A stretch of DNA of 60,000 nt, taken from NCBI GenBank assembly GCA_903813345.2, contig CAIIXF020000005.1:18729375-18789374 (forward strand), read 5' to 3'. A program made the translations under genes and the position numbers. The notes under the pieces are model-generated. The model was not told the origin of the DNA and ran no database searches. It saw only the letters and a program-made list of their open reading frames with translations. Positions 1 to 12,400 of the stretch are shown here, one piece after another (position 1 is the stretch's first letter; every line of letters starts with the position of its first letter). This DNA is from Owenia fusiformis (lineage: Eukaryota > Annelida > Polychaeta > Sabellida > Oweniidae).

Positions 1-55
1 CTAGTTTTGTGATTTTACGAGATAACAACTTGTTGCGTTTTTTTGATACGCCCTG
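1..55 (-). mobile_element. Terminal fragment of a mariner-like element
   Basis: The first 55 bases match, with few differences, the right terminus of the complete element at 27248-28421. Both end in GATACGCCCTG followed by TA, the usual Tc1/mariner target dinucleotide. Only the terminus lies in the window and the body would be upstream. No coding capacity is visible here. Confidence 0.65.
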
Positions 56-1300
56 TATAATTCTTTTGAATTTCTGCTTTAGTCTTGGCCTTATTCTGCA
101 ACAAATTTTGAATTCCCGGGTTAGTTACCACTGTTAAGACAGAAATAAAACAAGTATTAAGTGACGTTATCAAAAGCAACGTACCTTAATTGATATAAAA
201 CTCAAGTCGTATGTGATTTGGGAAAAAATGTGACATCATGTTTTAACAGTGACCAATTAAGTTGTTTACTTAGAATATCTTTCAACCAAATAGGGATATC
301 CTAGATCTTTGATTAACCAGCTTTGCTTAGGCAAAAGATACAGGTGTTGTACTTACGCGATTGCTGTATTGTTTAGGGATTTTTAGGAAGAAATCCCTAT
401 TCCTTAGACTGCAAATAAAGTATGGCGTATCATGAGATCACGTGATGACCTCCTCCACTTGAGTTAGTAGCATTTATTGCTGAGTTATCAACTTATTTCG
501 CACTTTCCGTAACGTACCTTATTGCAACGTACATGAGGAAAACTCATTACATGTTCCAATAAAGCAATATAACAGAGCGAACAAAGGTAATGAGCACATT
601 GTATTGAATGTCCGCCTTGTCATATTCAAGAATTTATTTGCTAATTCCATCAAGATATTACAAAATGTTGGGAAATATTGTAACGTACCTTAAAATCCTT
701 ATCTTTTGAATTGAAAAATGACACCTTTATGACCTATAACTTTTGTTCTGGATAGAATACAGTTTTTAAACTTTGCATGCATTTTGATAAATCATTTTCT
801 GATAAAATATCACTCTGGGTTAAACATTTAAGTAATTCGTGCATTCTCTAGAAATTGAAATATCTAAAGTGGTATTTTAGAAAAAAAAACTGGCGACATG
901 GGTTCCGGGCATCTGATTATTAGGTTGGAAAGGATTAAATTACTCGAAAAGTTGGTAAAATAAAGTATATACCCACAGGTATCTTTTCAGGAAGTTTGGA
1001 TGTGTTCTGAAATCTATAACTACTTCAGTTATGCTTATAAAACATCACTATGCACTCTGGCGACATAACGTACCTGAGGAATTTGTCATCAAATTAAGTT
1101 AGAAAAAATTCTCACTTACTACCAAACAATTAAAATTTGCTGTATGGTGGTTGTACAAGTTGGTATTGGTCCTAAGTAGATGTTCTTAAAAAGTTTCTAT
1201 ATATATCTATTAACGCTTGAGAAAAAACCCTTGGCGACACGAATGTCTGCTTATATGTGGAATGACTGTAAAGACGTAATTTACGTGTCACATTACAATT
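56..1300. other. Non-coding stretch with scattered AACGTACC motifs
   Basis: No coding exon is supportable here. The motif AACGTACC recurs near 180, 510, 684 and 1067, and TGGCGACA occurs near 893, 1058 and 1233, which suggests a very decayed long-period repeat. Otherwise it is AT-rich sequence without recognisable features. Confidence 0.4.
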
Positions 1301-1304
1301 CTTG

Positions 1305-1512
1305 ACGCGTTCAAAATCATTTTTGACGCCGTTCAAAATGCTTTTTAAGCGTGGTTAAAAGTAAGGACGTATAAAATTGTTATTGACGCCGTTCAAAATG
1401 AATTTATGACGGCGTTAAAAGTTATTTTAAACGGCGTATGGAATAGTTTTTGACGGCGTTAAAAGTAATTTTTAACGGCGTAAAAATCGTTTTTGACGGC
1501 GTTAAGAGTATT
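1305..1512. repeat. Short-period array of GACGGCGTTAAAAG-type units
   Basis: Units of about 25-35 bp carry GACGGCGTTAAAAGT or its inverse GACGCCGTTCAAAATG, repeated six or more times with alternating orientation. The same unit resumes at 2343-2358, directly after the foldback element, so that element was inserted inside the array. Confidence 0.7.
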
Positions 1513-2342
1513 TATTACACCCTTGGTATACGCAGCTAACGAAAATTGACCGGTACGGGTCAAAAGCTGGACCGGTACGGGTTAACGGTTTTATTTGAAT
1601 TTAAAATAGCCATAACTTGCTCAATATTGACTTCCTCGTGTTTAATTTGAAATATATGATGCCTCCCGATGCTTTTAAGTACCCCAATTTTTTACAGATT
1701 TTTAAACGGACCAAAACTCTCTAAATGCGCATTTATGCTCTTTTCTCTCGAGAACGACTGTCTCATTTTCACGATAACTTTTATTTAGTACTTCTAACAT
1801 ATAAGATCTATTTTACCCCATCAAGGTATGATGTAAATGACATGCTATTTACATCTTGTGAGTTTCAATGACGCGCGTTTGATTTTATAAAAAATGCCAA
1901 ACTTTGTGACAAAGAATTTCATCAGCTATTGCCCCGAACCGGTCCGTCTTCTCGCTGCAAGCAGATTGCCCCGAACCGGTCCGTCTTCTCGCTGCAAGCA
2001 GGATAAATAGTATGTCATTTACATCATACCTTGATGGGGAAAAATAGATCTTATATGTAAGAAGTACTAAATAAAAGTACTAAATAAAATGAGACAGTCG
2101 TTCTCCAGAGAAAAGAGCATAAATGCGCATTTAGAGAGTTTTGGTCCGTTTAAAAATCTGTAAAAAATTGGGGTACTTAAAAGCATCGGGAGGCATCATA
2201 TATTTCAAATTAGACACGAGGAAGTCAATATTGAGCAAGTTATGGCTGTTTTAAATTCAAATAAAACCGTTAACCCGTACCGGTCCAGCTTTTGACCCGT
2301 ACCGGTCAATTTTCGTTAGCTGCGTATACCAAGGGTGTAATA
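1513..2342. mobile_element. Foldback element, 830 bp, with 37-bp tandem duplication in its loop
   Basis: Positions 1513-1852 are the near-perfect reverse complement of 2002-2342. Both ends read TATTACACCCTTGGTATACG towards the interior. The arms share two copies of ACCGGTACGGGT. The loop (about 1855-2001) holds two back-to-back 37-bp copies containing GAACCGGTCCGTCTTCTCGC. No open frame of interest is present. The structure fits a non-autonomous foldback DNA transposon; its superfamily is unknown. Confidence 0.8.
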
Positions 2343-2724
2343 CGGCGTTAAAAGTATGACGATACATTGGTCCAGACGGCCAGCCATAATAAACACGGCT
2401 AAACGGGAAATCTATTTTATTCAATAATCAATCGACGCGATGATTTGTTCCACGCATTCCTGACAAATAGGGCTCGGACGATTGGGATTCGAACGAATTG
2501 GGCGACCAGCCTTTATATTCAAAGTAGTTTCAAGATGTGGGACATCCTCCGAACACAGGCCTCCAGACTTGGGACCACATTAGTGTCTGTTATGATGTCA
2601 TTTAGAAAGTGATTAACTTACTTACTTAGTAAACGTACATGTACTACAATATCATAATATGTGATTAAATACGATTATTATGTATATCGCTCGTCTTGTT
2701 AAATCCTTTTAGGTTTCATAAAGA

Positions 2725-2860
2725 CTTTGGCGTTGTTGCATCAGCACATTGGTGTTTTTACATCATTGATAATAAACATAATGGTGTTGTTGCATCAATA
2801 GTGAGGAACTAAATCCGTGCAAAGAACGCGGTGTTGTTGCATCACGATACCCCCCAGCGA
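2725..2860. repeat. Three copies of GTTGTTGCATCA at about 50-bp spacing
   Basis: The 12-mer GTTGTTGCATCA occurs at about 2732, 2785 and 2833, with loosely similar sequence between. It looks like a decayed three-copy tandem repeat. It precedes the foldback element that begins at 2911. Confidence 0.5.
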
Positions 2861-2910
2861 TTTTCTGAAAAACACGGATATCAATAATATCTATTAGCTG
2901 TTTTGTATAG

Positions 2911-3942
2911 ACACGCCCGGTGATCGTGAATATGGGACGGAGGGGGGGGGGGGGAGCAGGCAATTTCTGCTAGGAAATTCAACAAATCTGGAAGATTTAT
3001 TTTTTCAAGAAAAAGTTTACTTTTGAATTGCTAAATGGATAGGCGCATGGTATGGTAGAATATGTTAGGTTTTCTGGGATTTTTTCTGAAACGATACGCA
3101 TCTAAGGTATGAGATCTATTAAAAAAGGCGCAAGGCCATCAACAGGCACAAATCAACGTTTTTGCTATAAATCAAGCAACAATGGACTACACGACCTGTA
3201 ATAAATACTTGTAAGTGATGTTATCATAACTAAATTAATGTCATTGCTGAATTTATAAAATAAGTTTCCATACGTAAAATAAAAAAAATCGAAAATAATT
3301 AAAATGGGACGGAGGGGGGGGGGGGGGGGGGGGAGGGGACGGAGGGGGGGAGTAATAATTCTATAAAGTGAAGCAACTTCACACGAATTCTTGTATTTGA
3401 AAAATGAACTCATTAACATAGTAAGAAACTGGATGATATACCTCTGGAGAGTGAAAAATGGGGACATTTGGAGTAAAAGGACTTAAGTCGCGAAACATCT
3501 CTAATCACGTCTTATATACATATTGCTCCCCCCCCTCCGTCCCCTCCGTCCCAAATTCATTATTTTCGATTATTTTTTATTTCACATATGGAAACTTATT
3601 TTATAAATTCAGCAATGACATTAATTTAGTTATGATAACATCACTTACAAGTATTTATTACAGGTCGTCCAGACCATTGTTGCTTGATTTATAGCAAAAA
3701 CGTTGATTTGTGCCTGTTGATGGCCTTGCGCCTTTTTTAATAGATCTCATACCTTAGATGCGTATCGTTTCAGAAAAAATCCCAGAAAACCTAACATATT
3801 CTACCATACCGTGCGCCTATCCATTTAGCAATTCAATAGTAAACTTTTTCTTGAAAAAATAAATCTTCCAGATTTGTTGAATTTCCTAGCAGAAATTGCC
3901 TGCTCCCCCCCTCCGTCCCATATTCACGATCACCGGGCGTGT
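2911..3942. mobile_element. Foldback element, 1.03 kb, with poly-G cores
   Basis: The left arm (2911-3320) and right arm (3530-3942) are reverse complements, each starting ACACGCCCGGTGATCGTGAA and followed by GGGACGGAGG and long G tracts. A single-copy spacer of about 200 bp separates the arms. Apparent open frames on opposite strands translate to the same peptide because of the palindrome, so they are not genes. It is a non-autonomous foldback transposon of unassigned superfamily. Confidence 0.8.
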
Positions 3943-4485
3943 AGATATGAAATTCATCGTGGGATGGCATCAGATATCAAATCTGATCCAAAATAATTAT
4001 CCACGTTATATACCTGGTATTGCTCTGGCTATTGTACATTATTACCATCTTGCCGGGCCAGTCACCTAGGGGTTTTAGTGCTAGTTTAGAAGGCGTTAAT
4101 TTTACTATATCGACCTGAGAAATGTGTGACGTCATAGTGGTGGTCCATATGGACCGGTCTAGAATATATTCTGGACCGGCAATTTTCCCCGGGAATTCGG
4201 CCCTCGGTCCAATATTTCACTATATTGCCCTTAGAAATGACGTTATTGTACTAATAACACCATTATTCCCCGATATTATTCAACAGGTATTTTATCATTG
4301 AATGAATAGTATCACGCCACTTATCCCATATCCATCTTCCCATAGCAATTACAATTTCGAATCAAACGTAGTATAACCGGAGGGAAGTTTTAGAAAGAGG
4401 TACATGAACTATTAAAATGACCAGATACATCAATATAATTTAAAATATCGTCTAATCTGACTATGGGGTGTCAACCATTCTAAAT
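3943..4485. other. Non-coding stretch between two related elements
   Basis: I see no exon, RNA gene or clear repeat here beyond short GGACCGG-containing palindromes near 4150-4190. Confidence 0.35.
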
Positions 4486-4487
4486 CA

Positions 4488-4745
4488 CGCCCGGTGATCG
4501 TACAGAATGGATGGAGGGGGGGGGGAGTAGGCGATTTCTGCAAGAAAATTCAACAAATTTTGAAGATTTATTTTTTCAAGAAAAAATTAACAACTGAATT
4601 GCTAGATAAATAGGCGCAGTGCATGGCAAAATATGTTAGGTCTTCTAGTATTAAGAACTGATACGCTTCTAAGATATGAGATCTATTAAAAAAGGCGCAT
4701 CATTACCAACGTGCAAAAGTCAATGTTTTTGCTATAAACAAGACT
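4488..4745 (+). mobile_element. Diverged single arm of the 2911-3942 foldback family
   Basis: From CACGCCCGGTGATCGT onward this segment follows the left arm of the 2911 element, including the G tract, AGATTTATTTTTTCAAGAAA and GAGATCTATTAAAAAAGGCGC, with many substitutions. There is no inverted partner, so it is a solo arm or a decayed copy. It is older than the complete element, judging by divergence. Confidence 0.7.
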
Positions 4746-5650
4746 GACTAGAAGTCAGTCTGTTATGATGTGCTACTGTCCTGTGGAAATTGCAGTGAAT
4801 TTTTTTGCACAAAATTGTCAATTACAAGAACCATTTCTTCAATAAAATAAACATTATAAAAGTTCAATTAAGTAGTAAGGTACAATTAAATGCTATAAAA
4901 AGTAACACAGCATATTGTCAAGTGGAAATAAAGCTAGTTGAAGTAACAAGTATGCAAATTAATTCATTCCACCAGCCATTTTGAATAGCACTTCCTATGT
5001 AAACAAATATTTGTAATTACCAAATTTTAAGGTCAGGGTGCACTTTGGATTTTTTTGCAATTTTGAAAAGTAAACCACTGAATATTCTAGTTATTCAAAC
5101 ATTCTGAAGATATCAACCCTCAATTAATAGTTTAGGTACACTTATGCATCTTTTGTGCAATAATGAAAGATGTAGATTATGTGTGGAATGATTTTGTTTA
5201 TCTGAAAATAGCACAATATGGTCATGAAATTCCATCAAAGTGCATGTAGGTCTGAATAAATTCAGACTAAATAGGATCGACCTTCATAATTGTGCAATTA
5301 TACTAGGCCCTAAGTTTATTCTAGTTTGTTTGATGTATTTATCCCGCAGTACAGTATGTGACAAAACGTGTACAGTACACTTCGCCCGACACTTCGATCA
5401 TTTTTAGACTTTCCTAAGAAATTACGAATTAGCTTTGACTGGCCTGGCCTAAGTTCATGCATATAAACAGTTGATATAAAACAAGTGTGGTCTCTGGTTC
5501 ATGGTGACCTTCTCTTATAATGGTGACCAGTGCAATATTACCGAATGTTTTCCCGTTAAATAAAATTTCCAATAAACATATGCAAAAACATATGCATAAA
5601 CATATGATATGGCGGATACCTGGATTAAGATTTATATTTAGCCTAAAATG
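4746..5650. other. Upstream region of the SOD-repeat gene
   Basis: No coding exon or clear repeat is visible. The segment presumably contains the promoter of the gene that starts at 5912, but no motif is strong enough to place a transcription start. Confidence 0.3.
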
Positions 5651-5911
5651 GTAGGCAGTAGCAGCTATTTACACTTTGTATTACAGGGAAAAGAGTTGAG
5701 TCTTAGTTGAGCTGTAGTACTTAGTGTCCTGTGTCTCCCTTCAGATATCGACTCACCCATCGAAAGACGGATTGTCACTCGGATTGTCAAAATCAGCGAA
5801 AAGAGGATTTCAAAAGCTTATTGAAAAGCTGCATGTCAGGTTAAAGTATACATTGAACAATAAACCACTGGACGAGGATACTGTGGACGGGATCAACTAA
5901 AACCAGGAAAC

Positions 5912-5969
5912 ATGGACAATTTGGACTTCAAATTGAATTTTCTGTCGCTGATTCTCTGTGTTGGTATTG
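5912..5969 (+). CDS. SOD-repeat protein exon 1: signal peptide
   Basis: The start is AAACATGG (good Kozak context). It encodes 19 residues ending LSLILCVGI and then one base before the donor GTAAGT at 5970 (phase 1). The hydrophobic run LNFLSLILCVGI, joined to G-A-C of exon 2, makes a typical secretory signal peptide cleaved near residue 21. The 7.7-kb intron that follows and the shortness of the exon mean the join rests on phase and signal-peptide logic rather than homology. Confidence 0.8.
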
Positions 5970-8497
5970 GTAAGTTTTTACTACTTCTGTATAAAGAACA
6001 ACATGTACAGCCCCGGTGTACAACATACATGTACTAATATAGCTTGGGGTCATGCATAGTTTTACATACTCTATTGTTTTAAATACATGTAACTTAAGGT
6101 CTTGCAGGCATCTGAACAAATAGTAGAGTTGTCACGGAGAGATGCATTTTCTTTCCTGTGTGTCCTGAAAAGAAAATCCCTCCCAAAGAGTGGAAGGGGT
6201 AGATGTCATTTTAGGGACAATTATCTGTTAATTAATGGTGAGACTTGTGCTGGGGGGAAAAGGTAAGCAAACCTGATGATGCATTGTGATATAGGATGTG
6301 GTTACTATGGAAACAAATGTACTATTGTTGCTATACAAAGGTACTAAAGATAATGTGGATTCTGTCATCTTCAAGGGTTGAATACCATTACAATGAAATA
6401 ATTATCCAAGTTTCAAATTGTTAAAATGACACTTACATAAATGCAAAGGCCATTAGAGTTAGTCACATCTAAGCAAATCTGTTTTCGTTTGCTGATATTT
6501 TTCAATTTTGGAGATTTTTGACAATACAGGTTATAATCAGACTTTTGGAACCTGCCCACTTTAGCTGATGTTGGAGGTTTAGCATATTTTGGATGAGACA
6601 AACTCAAAGAATAATTTGCTGTGGACCAGTGAAAAAGGCTGAACTTTCAAACTTGAAATTGTTAACCATCACTATATGCTTTGGCTATGCACACAAACTC
6701 CTGTGTTGAGGCTACCTGAAGTGTGCTTTGTCAACTGAAATATAAACAACGTTTCATTGCTTATTTGCACTTGGCAATGTTCTTGTAATAATTGTAGTAT
6801 ATTGGACACAGTCAATTGCTGTTCTTTTCATGAACTTATGAATAGGTGGAATCTTACTGCAATGGGATGAATAGGTGTTAGGGCCTCTTGTGTGTATAGT
6901 CGAATATTCACTCACAACAAGGTATAGGGAAAGCCCAGGGAAGAAGGCATGATGAGGTGATCACTTGAAAGAAAATTCCATTGCTGGTTGTTCATGTAGT
7001 TACATCAAATTTTGAACTCCATAGATTTCCCCAATATCCATATCCCTGGCGGATGATACTATAAATTTCATGAAAATACATTGGTATTTTTTTATATTAC
7101 CAGTATCTTCTGAACCAGCTAACATCTATTCATTCTCATTTCATGTTCAGGACTGTAGAGAGAAAATTCGAAAATTTTTATTTTTTCTGAGCTATTTGAC
7201 TTAACACCTTCTTTGACATACCTATTTTCTTAAAATATATGTATAAACTATCAATTTCAGCATTAAGAAGTGTAAATTCAGTTCAAAGCTTCCATAAAGA
7301 GAGTCCCACTTATAGATTTATTAAGATCCATCATGTTTCAAGAGGAATATCAGCTGAAATAATGTTCACCCAGTGGGTTTCTTTGTAGATAATGAAAGTA
7401 CATGTTTGTCTTGATGAAATATCCAAACTTAAATATATTTTGACACTGGTTGATGATCATTGAATGGCCCCTCTGCACTAATTGTTGCACCTTTAAGCCA
7501 AATGTTGCCTTGATAGCTCAGAAAAAGTCAAAATTTTCCTATTTTCTCTGTACAGGCCTTGTTGCCCCTTTAACATGGAAAAGTTGAAAAGTCCCTAAAA
7601 ACAACAGGCGATTTTGTGAAAACAACTGGTGAAAATGCCTGTTGCCTGCTGCTAATGAAACCCCTGAAGACCTTATCTTTCCAAACATGGCTTAAGCTGA
7701 ACTGTTTACATTCTTTTAGAAAATCGATTATTATTTGACACCATATGATCATTGTAAAAAAATGTTAAAGGGTCAATAGCTGTTATTTTCATCCGGGATA
7801 ACCATTAAATTAAATGCTTAATAGAGTGACTTACTATGCTTGTCTATGAATTCAGGCTTCTACCCTCATTCAAAGTCTCAACTTTTTTTCTGAAAATAAA
7901 ATTAAAAATTTTTGGGAAACATTGGCCATACATGTATATTTAAGATTATTTCCAACATTTTACACTCTATTCCTTCTTCATATACTTCCTTTAACTTGGA
8001 ACATGTCTTCATGATTAGGAATGATGATATGAATCAGCAAACACAACTAAACTTGATTTTGAGAAATCATGACATACGCATCAGGGGTTCACAATAATGT
8101 TTATAAATCTTCGGCAGATTTAGATATCTTTTTTCAACATTTGGTATGAAATATTAAATTACCAGTTATAGTTGTGGCATTTGTCAGATTTTACCACATT
8201 CTGGTTTGAGAATGGTTTCAATATACATTAATTATGTTTCCTAACATTTGTGATATGCAGTTGGTCTAGTTGTTCCACATGTCCAATATTTGAGGTTGTT
8301 TTGGATGAGCTTTTTGGACAATTGGTATGGCACTGGGCCCATATTTAGAACTTGGCACGTCCCTGTAGTCTTACTTCCCAATTATTACAAACTGTATATA
8401 AAATGTATGATACTTGAATATAAGATGTTAAAGGTAGAACCCTGCCAAAATTTATATACAACGAACCCCTCGTATATAACTCCTACTAGATAAAAAT

Positions 8498-8632
8498 ACA
8501 GTAAAACCTGTCTTCGTGAACACTTCTCTCTCGTGAACACCTGTCTCGTGTATCCTCTCAGTTATGAACAGCTAACAACACTGAACATTTTTCTCAACAA
8601 TAAATGTTTAATATTGAAAGGTTTTACTGTAC
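8498..8632. mobile_element. Small MITE with ACAGTAAAACCT ends
   Basis: The ends are inverted repeats of TACAGTAAAACCT and AGGTTTTACTGTA, 135 bp apart, next to TA. The interior has GTGAACACCTGTC-type text, similar to a segment at 17040-17225. The size and TA context fit a Tc1/mariner-derived MITE. Confidence 0.6.
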
Positions 8633-10704
8633 ACAATAATGAAGTCTATTTTTAAAGAGACTAAATGGATTACAAATGGTAAGCTCATGATATTAGACTT
8701 AACGAAACACATCACATAGTTTTGCAAAGACATGTACAGTGATCGCCCATGTATATGAGATGAGTCTAAAATATTAGATTAAATTATGCCCACGATAGAA
8801 AACATTTTTTGCTCACATGACAAAATCATATTAAAAACATCAAACCTTGTCATATCATGTCAAATTAATGAAGAAAGGACTTGAAGTTGAAGTTGCCATC
8901 ATTTTACCCCTGTCAATTATTTGATATTGTATCTTTAAAAGAGGTTGATGCCTTTAAATGTAGATAGATAAGTGAATGTTTTAGTATGTCACCTGGTCTC
9001 ACCCTAGAGATATCTTATATGAAATATCATACCTTGAAACAATTTACAAGATCCTTTTTTAAAACTATGGAAATGGAGTTGATACAATTTCCCACCGGAA
9101 TAACAGCTTATTTCTAATTTCAAATTGTCATATCTGATATCAACTGTTTCAACCAATCAACTGTCTAAGAATTGGTCATGTGACTTGCAAAACTTGGAGT
9201 TATAACAATCTTATATTAAAACAAAGTATGCCAATATGCATGTTATTGTATCTAGAATGAAAAATAATGTTGTGCTTTGTAAAAAAATCTTCAAAAACCA
9301 AATAGAATATTATTTAATAAAATAAAGAAAATTCAATTTATAAAACTTTAAAAATCAATTTCTCAAATAAGTACAATTATTTCTTAATTTTGGAATCTCA
9401 GGACACCCTTCAAAAAGAATTTATTGCCTTTGAAACTAAGGCAGAAGTACAATGCATTGAAACCAATGATGCCAATACGGTTCCCCACATATTTCCCTCG
9501 GTATAAACCTTGTAGCCTAAACCTCCCAGCACATTACAATGTAGCCCCTAAGGGCCGGTCCGCTGGTCATTATCAGGTTATTTTTGATACAGACCAGTTG
9601 ATTTTTTCACTGGGTATAGGAGAATAACATTGCAACTGGTCCGTAATTCCATTTTGACCAGCAGGTTTCAGATCCTTAGGGCCTAAGACATAACCAATTT
9701 TTATTACATGCACATGGAAGAAATTTGAAAATAGAAAAATAATTTCTAATTCATTTTAGATTAATGAAAGTGATGAAACCTCGATTTAGGTAATCACATT
9801 TTGTTCATTGGGATGCAGCTATCATTATCCATTCATTTTCTGTTGTTTGCTACTCTGTGGAGTACAATTGGGAATTGAAGCAATTGTAGAAGTGGAGACT
9901 AAGAGTGGCTCTTTGTAAAGAAATTGAACCAATTTGTTACTTTTTCAAAATAAAATGTAGATGATCTAAAAACAATGATCCCAAAAATGCAAAAGAAAGG
10001 ACAAATCTGAAAAACATACTAGTAATAAAATAACTAAAAAGATCCCAGATGTTCAGTGAAAAGCGCAAAGTAAATCATAGATGAAGAGAAAATAAAATAA
10101 GTGTTTTAAGGGACTATACTAACATAAACTGATAAAGATAACTCCTTATTGATATAGTGTATGGTCAGTAAAAATTAAAGCTAGTTTAAATAGATTTAGC
10201 TTTTTTCCACAAACTATAAAACATCATTTTGAAAGAGATTTCAATAGTATACAGACAGTGATTGCCTTTGAGCAATGTAGTGCAAAATATGACAGTTACT
10301 ATTTGTTTTGATTACTATATCTAGTATATAACCTATTATTATGTACTCTATTTGAAGAAACAAATAAGTAGTCTTTCATTTTCAACATTTAATGATGACA
10401 GCTTTGTATATGCATTTCTATTGCATTTGGCCATTCAAACCCCTATAAGACCTGGTAGAAGGGAAGATAAAGGGTACTTTTGACTGCTCACATGATCTAA
10501 TTAACTGGTCATTTGTACTTTTCATCTTCCCTGGTAGCAAGGATTTAGGTTTTCTAGGAAATTAGTAATTCTATTTCATATCATGTGGCCATGAATAATC
10601 CAATGAGCATCCATAATACAAAGAGTAATAACGCAGATGCGAGTAGGAAGTTATCAGTTTTACCACCAGGTGGCTCGTTCGGGTCAGATAGCATGGCGGA
10701 TATA

Positions 10705-10850
10705 CAGAGCTGTCAAGTGTCCCGCGAATGGCGGGATTATCCCGCGAATTCGATCAAAATTAGGCTAATTTGCGTGTCCCGCAATGTCCCGCGAAGTCCC
10801 GCAAATGTGGCTTTCGACCTCCGCGAATTTCCGAAATTGTTGCAATCTCC
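10705..10850 (+). repeat. CCCGCGAA minisatellite, block 1
   Basis: Degenerate units of about 12-20 bp carry TCCCGCGAAT or TCCCGCAAAT. The block is GC-rich against an AT-rich background. Open frames across it merely translate the repeat. Confidence 0.65.
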
Positions 10851-10994
10851 TATATTGTGATTATCTAATCTTATATAACAAGCTAAGTTTTTGCACTTTT
10901 GAGGAGTAAAGTTTACCTAATTGTAAGTGCCTAGCATGCTGTTGTTTGGTATCAAAATAAAGAGGAAGGGTTCAACTTTCATTTTAATTACGAC

Positions 10995-11815
10995 AATAGG
11001 GATGTAGGTACCCGGTACTCGGTCAAAAAACGGGTAAGCTTACCCAAAAACAAAACGAATATACGAGTATAACATAATTAGATTATCAGAAAACGTGTAA
11101 GATTTGTTTTGAATTTACAAAAATGTGTGTAACATCCTTCAAAATTGAGCTAGAAGCTTCAAATAAAAAGCATATTTTAAGGCTCTTTTCTTCCTCTATC
11201 GTCATGACCATATTTTCATCGGTTATGGGGGGGGGGTGCGATCGCACCATCGCACCCTCTCCTGGCTACGCCTATGACATTGTAAGACATAACAATTTAG
11301 TGGACAATTCAGTGGACATTTTGTCGACAGTTGGGATAACTTAAATTATGATTAATAATCAAAATCTTACACATTGCATCATGTAAATTAACACACGTCA
11401 CCTCTCTGCTAAAGCAACGATAGCAATTTACAGATTTAAATCATAATCAAAACAATTCACGTACCAACATACGAACTATTGAAAATAGAGTAAAATTGAT
11501 TTGCCTTGTTATTCAAATCGTCTTACAATGTCATTGGCGTAGCCAGGTGAGGGTGTGATGGTAGGATCGCAATCCCCCCCTCCCCCTTCATTACCAATGG
11601 AAATATGACCATGATGATAGAGGAAGAAAAGAGGCTTAAAATGCTTTTTATTTGAAGCTTCTATCTCAATTTTGAAGGAAGTTACATACATTTTTGTAAA
11701 TTCAAAACAAATCTTACACGTTTTCTAATGATCTAATTATGTTGTATATTCGTATATTTCGTTTTTTGGGTACCCGTTTTTTTCGACCGGCGGGTACCAA
11801 GTTTGAACCCAGCAT
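10995..11815. mobile_element. Foldback element containing GAGCTAGAAGCTTCAAATAA arms
   Basis: 11030-11290 and 11515-11790 are diverged reverse complements. Landmarks are GGGTAAGCTTACCC or GGGTACCC near the ends, GAAGCTTCAAATAAAAAGCA in the arms, and a G or C tract next to TGGCTACGCC. Related single arms occur at 58860-59030. The arms differ at many positions, so this is an older insertion than the palindrome at 19130-20020. Confidence 0.7.
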
Positions 11816-12079
11816 TGAGGATTTACTACCCGGTACCCGGTTTTTTCTACAAACCCTATCTAGAAAAGTAACCTCATTCCCTATAATTTGATGTAGATTA
11901 ATCGAAACCCTATACCATGGGCTTTCAATTGAAATAATATTCATATGCGTATTTTGTGAAGTTATGTTGGCGTTTATTTAAGTTACAATGTAACGGTGCA
12001 TTATATTTGATTAATCAGTATCTGAAAGTTTGATTTAAGTACTTTTACACGCTTTTACATTAGTCCAAATCACGCAAAT

Positions 12080-12400
12080 CCCTTGAATGTCCCGGGACAT
12101 CCTGCAAATTTAGGTGGATGTCCCGCGAAATCCCGCAAATTTAGGGCACTTTTTCTAGAAAATCTGTCCCTCTATGAAGTTTTTGCTGGTAAACCTGTTA
12201 ACTGTCCCGCAATTAGGGTGTTCGTCCCTCGAATGGTCCCGCGAAATCCCGCGAATTTGACAAAAAAATTGGCCTATAAGCGCAATCACGCAAATCCCTT
12301 AAATGTCCCGCGAAATCCCGCGAATTTAGTAGATGTCCCGCAAAATCCCGCGAATTTTGGGCACTGGGTCTAAAAAATCTGTCCCGCGAGAAAATCTTTG
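12080..12400 (+). repeat. CCCGCGAA minisatellite, block 2
   Basis: Repeats of TCCCGCGAAATCCCGCGAAT with 20-60 bp variants. It is the same family as 10705-10850, and the two blocks flank the 10995-11815 foldback element. The array may once have been continuous and been split by the insertion. Confidence 0.65.

Noticed and set aside
3165-3694. Two open frames on opposite strands (3165-3467 and 3458-3694)
   Set aside because: They translate to nearly the same C-terminal peptide because they lie on the two arms of one palindrome; no domain, no splice support.
10585-12373. Frames 10585-10860 and 12083-12373 with repeated NPAN-like peptides
   Set aside because: They are translations of the CCCGCGAA minisatellite.
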